This document shows, piece after piece, positions 60,787 through 64,000 of a stretch of 64,000 nt of DNA. Both the position numbers and the translations under genes were made by a program. How positions within the stretch are numbered: position 1 is the first letter of the stretch; each line of letters starts with the position of its first letter. Under the pieces are notes generated by a model, which was given only the letters and a program-made list of their open reading frames with translations, made no database searches and had not been told where the DNA came from. Source of the DNA: Streptomyces fumigatiscleroticus (lineage in GTDB: Bacteria; Actinomycetota; Actinomycetes; Streptomycetales; Streptomycetaceae); contig NZ_BMQF01000002.1 of NCBI RefSeq assembly GCF_014647975.1, positions 744,001 through 808,000 on the forward strand, written 5' to 3'.

Positions 60787-62100
60787 ATGAGCGCCGTCAC
60801 GAACACCGAGCCGAACGCCGCGCCGAGTTCCGCGGCGGGCAGCGCGCCGCGGGGCCGTCTTCTCGCCCTCGGCGCCGTATGGCTCGCCACCCGGGCCCTG
60901 ATGCTGGTGCTGCTCGCGCACAGCGGCTCCCCCGACCTGGGCTGGGGCGGTGTCACGCGCGAGGTGTGGCACCTGTACCACCACTGGTACGAGGTCCTCT
61001 CCGACGGCGCCTTCCCCGCCGACGACCCGCGGTGGCAGTACCCGCCGGGCGCCGGGCCCGTGCTGCTCTCCCCCGCACTGCTGCCGTGGCTGACGTACTT
61101 CGAGGCGTTCGTCGCGCTCACCCTGGCCGCCGACGCGGTGATCGCGCTGGCGCTCGCCCGCGCGGGAACACGTCCCGGCGGCCGCAGCCTGCGCGGTGCC
61201 GCCCTGTGGATCTGCGGTCTGCCGCTGCTCCTGCACGTGCCGCTCGCCCGCTACGACGTGCAGGTCACCGCGTTCGCCGTCATCTCCCTGCTGACGTTGT
61301 CGCGCTTCCCGCGCGCGGGTGGCGTGTTCGCCGCGCTGGGCGCCCTGGTGAAGGGGTGGCCGGTCCTGGTGCTGCTCGGCACACCGAAGGGACGGCACAC
61401 CCGGTCCGCCTGGACCTGGGCCGCGGTCGCCGGCGCCTCGGCGCTCGTGCTCCTTTCGGCCCTCTTCACCACTCCGCAGGCCTTCCTGCGGCAACAGGGC
61501 GGCCGGGGCGTGCAGATCGAGTCGCTCGGCGGCACGGTCCTCGGACTCGCCACGCACACCGGCTGGCCGGGCAGGGTCCGCTACCGGTACGGCGCCCTGG
61601 AGTTCACGGGCCCCGGCGTCCGGGCCGTCGCCGACGTCTCCCTGGCGCTCACGGCCGTGGCCTTCGCCCTCCTGCTGCTGTGGCGGGTACGCGCCCGGCA
61701 CCGGACACCGGCGACGCCGTACGACGCGGCGCTGAGCGCGGTGCTGCTGTTCACCGTCACCAGCCGGGTGATCAGCCCCCAGTACATGATCTGGCTGCTC
61801 GGCATGGCCGCCGTCTGCCTGACCTCGCGGTACACCACGCAGCGACCGGTGGCCGCGCTGATCGTCGCGGCGACCGTGGTCAGCGCGATCGTGTACCCCG
61901 TGCTGTACTCCGAGGTCAAGGCCTGCACCTGGACCGGCTCCACGCTGATGCTGGTCCGCAACGGGCTGCTGGCCGCCGCGGCCGCGCTCTCCTTCACCCG
62001 CCTGTGGCGCTCCACCTGCCGGGCCCCGGAGCCACCGGTGCCCGCGAGCGCGCCTGAACCCGGCCCCGACCGCTGCCGGGGAGCGCTCAGCGTGCCCTGA
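60787..62100 (+). CDS. GT87-like (DUF2029) membrane glycosyltransferase
   Basis: A 437-aa membrane protein with about ten helices. The first outer loop has DLGWGGVTREVWHLYHHWYEVLSDGAFPADDPRWQYPPG. The WQYPPG block and the later RYDVQVTAFAVISLL, GALVKGWPVLVLLG and SRVISPQYMIWLLG blocks fit GT-C enzymes of the GT87/DUF2029 family, which includes polyprenyl-phosphate-mannose-dependent transferases such as PimE. The probable role is to add a sugar to an outer-leaflet lipid or polymer. It is 219 bp from ohrR and 103 bp before galE. Confidence 0.8.
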   Translation: MSAVTNTEPNAAPSSAAGSAPRGRLLALGAVWLATRALMLVLLAHSGSPDLGWGGVTREVWHLYHHWYEVLSDGAFPADDPRWQYPPGAGPVLLSPALLPWLTYFEAFVALTLAADAVIALALARAGTRPGGRSLRGAALWICGLPLLLHVPLARYDVQVTAFAVISLLTLSRFPRAGGVFAALGALVKGWPVLVLLGTPKGRHTRSAWTWAAVAGASALVLLSALFTTPQAFLRQQGGRGVQIESLGGTVLGLATHTGWPGRVRYRYGALEFTGPGVRAVADVSLALTAVAFALLLLWRVRARHRTPATPYDAALSAVLLFTVTSRVISPQYMIWLLGMAAVCLTSRYTTQRPVAALIVAATVVSAIVYPVLYSEVKACTWTGSTLMLVRNGLLAAAAALSFTRLWRSTCRAPEPPVPASAPEPGPDRCRGALSVP

Positions 62101-62203
62101 TCCGCCGGTCCCCGGCACAAACCGCCGCCGCCTGCTTCACTGAAGGGCCGACGGACGGCACACGACGCACCACCAGGGCCAACTGACGAGGGGACGGCCG
62201 CAC

Positions 62204-63187
62204 ATGACCTGGCTGATCACCGGCGGCGCCGGCTACATCGGGGCGCACGTCGTACGGGCGATGACCGAGGCGGGCGAGAGAGCGGTGGTCTACGACGACC
62301 TGTCCACCGGGATCGCCGCCCGCCTGCCCGCGGAGGTGCCCCTGGTGGTGGGCTCGGTGCTGGACGGCGAGCGGCTGGCCCGCGTCCTCGTGGACCACGG
62401 CGTCACCGGCGTCGTCCACCTCGCCGCGAAGAAGCAGGTCGGCGAGTCGGTGGACCTGCCGCTGCACTACTACCGCGAGAACGTCGAGGGCCTGCGCGTG
62501 CTGCTGGAGGCGGTGACCGCGGCCGGCGTCACCGCCTTCGTGTTCTCCTCCTCCGCCGCGGTGTACGGCATGCCGGACGTGGACCTGGTGACCGAGGAGA
62601 CGCCCTGCGCGCCCATGTCGCCGTACGGCGAGACCAAGCTGGCCGGCGAGTGGCTGGTGCGGGCGACGGGCCGCGCCACGGGCCTGTCCACGGCGTCCCT
62701 GCGCTACTTCAACGTGGCCGGCGCGGCCGGACCCGAGCTCGCGGACACCGGGGTGTACAACCTGATCCCGATGGTCTTCGAGAAGCTGACGGAGAACGCG
62801 GCCCCGCGCATCTTCGGCGACGACTACCGCACCCCGGACGGCACCTGCGTCCGGGACTACATCCACGTGGTGGACGTGGCGGAGGCCCATGTGGCCGCGG
62901 CCCGCGCGCTGTGCGCCGCCGCCCCCGGCCGCGAACTCACCCTCAACATCGGCCGCGGGGAGGGCGTCTCGGTGCGCGAGATGATCGACCTCATCAACGC
63001 CGTCACCGGCTACGACCGGCCCCCGACCGTCACCCCGCGCCGCCCCGGCGACCCGGCCCGCGTCGTCGCCTCCGCCGACCGCGCCGCGACCGAACTGGGC
63101 TGGAAGGCCAAGTACGACGTCCAGGACATGATCACGACAGCCTGGGAGGGCTGGGTCCGGCAGCACCCGGAGGCGGCCCGCGCCTGA
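62204..63187 (+). CDS. galE: UDP-glucose 4-epimerase-type SDR
   Basis: A 327-aa extended short-chain dehydrogenase. The nucleotide loop is TGGAGYIGAHVV (about 6-17), the catalytic dyad is Tyr141 and Lys145 (SPYGETK), and the Ser is in FSSSAAVYG. RYFNVAGA and VRDYIHVVDVAEAH blocks are typical of GalE, so it likely interconverts UDP-Glc and UDP-Gal. Related 4-epimerases for UDP-GlcNAc are an alternative. Beside the glycosyltransferases it probably supplies a sugar donor for the wall polymer. Confidence 0.92.
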   Translation: MTWLITGGAGYIGAHVVRAMTEAGERAVVYDDLSTGIAARLPAEVPLVVGSVLDGERLARVLVDHGVTGVVHLAAKKQVGESVDLPLHYYRENVEGLRVLLEAVTAAGVTAFVFSSSAAVYGMPDVDLVTEETPCAPMSPYGETKLAGEWLVRATGRATGLSTASLRYFNVAGAAGPELADTGVYNLIPMVFEKLTENAAPRIFGDDYRTPDGTCVRDYIHVVDVAEAHVAAARALCAAAPGRELTLNIGRGEGVSVREMIDLINAVTGYDRPPTVTPRRPGDPARVVASADRAATELGWKAKYDVQDMITTAWEGWVRQHPEAARA

Positions 63188-63656
63188 GAGCCTCAGGGCG
63201 TGGGCGTCCCCGGGCCGACGAGCGGGGTCCGCTCCCGGACCGAGCGCACCTCGACTCCGGCGGTGCGGCGGTAGTACGGGGCCTCGTGGAGGATCTCGTC
63301 CAACCGCGCCCGGTCCACCGCGAACAGCAGCGGCGCGCCCCTGTCGTCGGCCCGGGGCCCGGCGGCCACCAGGCTCCCGTCGGCGTGCAGCCGGGTGAGG
63401 TTCCGGCGGTGCGCGGGGCGCGATCGAGGTGCCGGCCCCCGAGCTCCTCGCGCTACGGGCGGCGCCGGACAAGCCCTGAAGACGCGCGGAACTCCGCCGG
63501 TGCGCGGCCCCGGCCCCACCACCGGCTCCGGGCCCACCACTGGCCCGAACCCACCGCCGATCTCGGACCCACCGCCGATCTCGGACCCACCGCCGGCCCG
63601 GGACCCACCGCCAGCCCCGAACCCGCCGCCGACTCCGAACCCGCCGCCACCGGCGC
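63188..63656. other. Stretch after galE with gene remnants and repeats
   Basis: No intact gene is supported. It contains a YciI-like fragment on the minus strand (63193 to about 63420) and an 18-bp tandem repeat (63515-63657). Between them, a plus-strand tail IEVPAPELLALRAAPDKP-stop (63423-63479) may be a remnant of another gene, or chance. Confidence 0.5.
63193..63423 (-). pseudogene. YciI-like protein fragment, 5' end lost
   Basis: About 75 codons on the minus strand ending at the stop at 63193. They read PAHRRNLTRLHADGSLVAAGP, then LLFAVDRARLDEILHEAPYYRRTAG and VEVRSVRERTPLVG, which fits the C-terminal three-quarters of YciI-family small proteins. The usual N-terminal strand and a start codon are missing. 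Upstream in this frame the sequence turns into the 18-bp repeat tract translated as Gly-rich nonsense. I infer that a rearrangement removed the first 20 or so residues. The start boundary is approximate. Confidence 0.5.
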
Positions 63657-63657
63657 T
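63515..63657. repeat. 18-bp tandem repeat tract
   Basis: About eight units (one of 17 bp) of CCCACCGCCGATCTCGGA type, most conserved at 63550-63585 and drifting toward both ends. It finishes at the stop of the TetR gene. Confidence 0.88.
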
Positions 63658-64000
63658 CACAGCGCCTTGAGCGCCGCCGTCGTCGCCCGTGCCAGCGCCG
63701 CCAGGTGACCCTTCGGCAGCTTGGGGCTGCGGATCACCACCGAGCGCCAGTACAGGGGGCCCGAGATCAGATCCAGGGCCAGCTCCTCGTCGAGCCCGGC
63801 GCGGACCTCGCCACGCCGCTCCGCCGCCGCCACGATGCCGCTGGCGACGCCCTCCTGCCCCTCCCGCAGGGCCTTCTGGAGGGCCTCGGCGATGTCCGGG
63901 TTGCGGGCCGCCTCCGCCTGGAGGTCGGGGATGATCTGCGAGGCGACGGGGTGGCGCAGGGCGCGCGCCGTCAGCTCGTACAGCAGCCTCAGGTCGCCCT
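63657..64000 (-). CDS. TetR-family regulator, C-terminal part
   Basis: 114 codons of a minus-strand gene that continues beyond the window. The visible part is an alpha-helical TetR ligand/dimer domain: LRLLYELTARALRHPVASQIIPDLQAE, LREGQEGVASGIVAAAERRGEVR and the ending DLISGPLYWRSVVIRSPKLP. The last pattern is common in TetR_C_33-like regulators. The DNA-binding domain is outside the window. Its stop codon lies at the edge of the 18-bp repeat tract. Confidence 0.8.
   Translation of the reverse strand, partial: GDLRLLYELTARALRHPVASQIIPDLQAEAARNPDIAEALQKALREGQEGVASGIVAAAERRGEVRAGLDEELALDLISGPLYWRSVVIRSPKLPKGHLAALARATTAALKAL

Noticed and set aside
1..64000. Search for insertion sequences, phage genes, tRNA or rRNA genes and large biosynthetic enzymes
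   Set aside because: None recognised on reading both strands. Weakly scoring RNA genes could be missed without a structure search.

Overview
The window is high-GC actinobacterial DNA and almost certainly a Streptomyces chromosome core region. Supporting signs are the strong third-position GC bias, GTG and TTG starts, the sigU/rsuA, nnaR/narK, matA/matB, ssrA/smpB, ftsE/ftsX and pkaA/pkaB neighbourhoods, a WhiJ-like regulator with a DUF397 partner, and an LAXTG surface protein. From memory, the gene order resembles the S. coelicolor stretch around SCO2947-SCO2990. I could not run a comparison.

Left part (1-16.7 kb): housekeeping and regulation. AlgH and DUF3039 genes run left and murA runs right. 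The HU gene, an ACT-domain malic enzyme, a HelD-type RNA polymerase recycling ATPase, the sigU-rsuA ECF sigma/anti-sigma pair, a CGNR protein, the HemD-like regulator nnaR and the nitrate transporter narK follow on the minus strand. A membrane protein with a Pro/Gln/Tyr-rich tail and a RsbW-like ATPase lie divergently from a DUF5753 regulator/DUF397 pair.

Middle (16.7-41.3 kb): the minus-strand operon matA-matB-acyltransferase probably makes an extracellular aminosugar glycan. Next come a LysR/MFS divergent pair and a plus-strand operon for uptake and hydrolysis of an alpha-xyloside: binding protein, two permeases, GH31 alpha-xylosidase and LacI repressor, with two operator palindromes just after the promoter. 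Then come tmRNA and smpB, an S41 protease, ftsE-ftsX, a small zinc-ribbon membrane protein, an LAXTG wall protein, prfB, and the Ser/Thr kinases pkaB and pkaA.

Right part (41.7-64 kb): a divergent FHA/FtsK-like protein sits beside pkaA. A second sugar ABC transporter follows, with a large extracytoplasmic insertion in one permease. Three tandem GT2-CDP-glycerol glycerophosphotransferase fusion proteins (teichoic-acid type), polytopic GT-C-like membrane proteins and a galE-type epimerase look like a cell-wall glycopolymer locus, interrupted by ohr/ohrR. A decayed YciI-like fragment, an 18-bp repeat tract and the C-terminus of a TetR regulator end the window.

Two observations stand out. (1) Several genes end in tandem duplications at or across their stop codons: murA, the FHA/FtsK gene, and the GT-C gene that converges on ohr. 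pkaA has a repeat starting at its stop, and repeats also follow ohrR. (2) The helD Shine-Dalgarno sequence is locked in a perfect 11-bp stem. No phage, insertion sequence, CRISPR array, tRNA or rRNA was seen.
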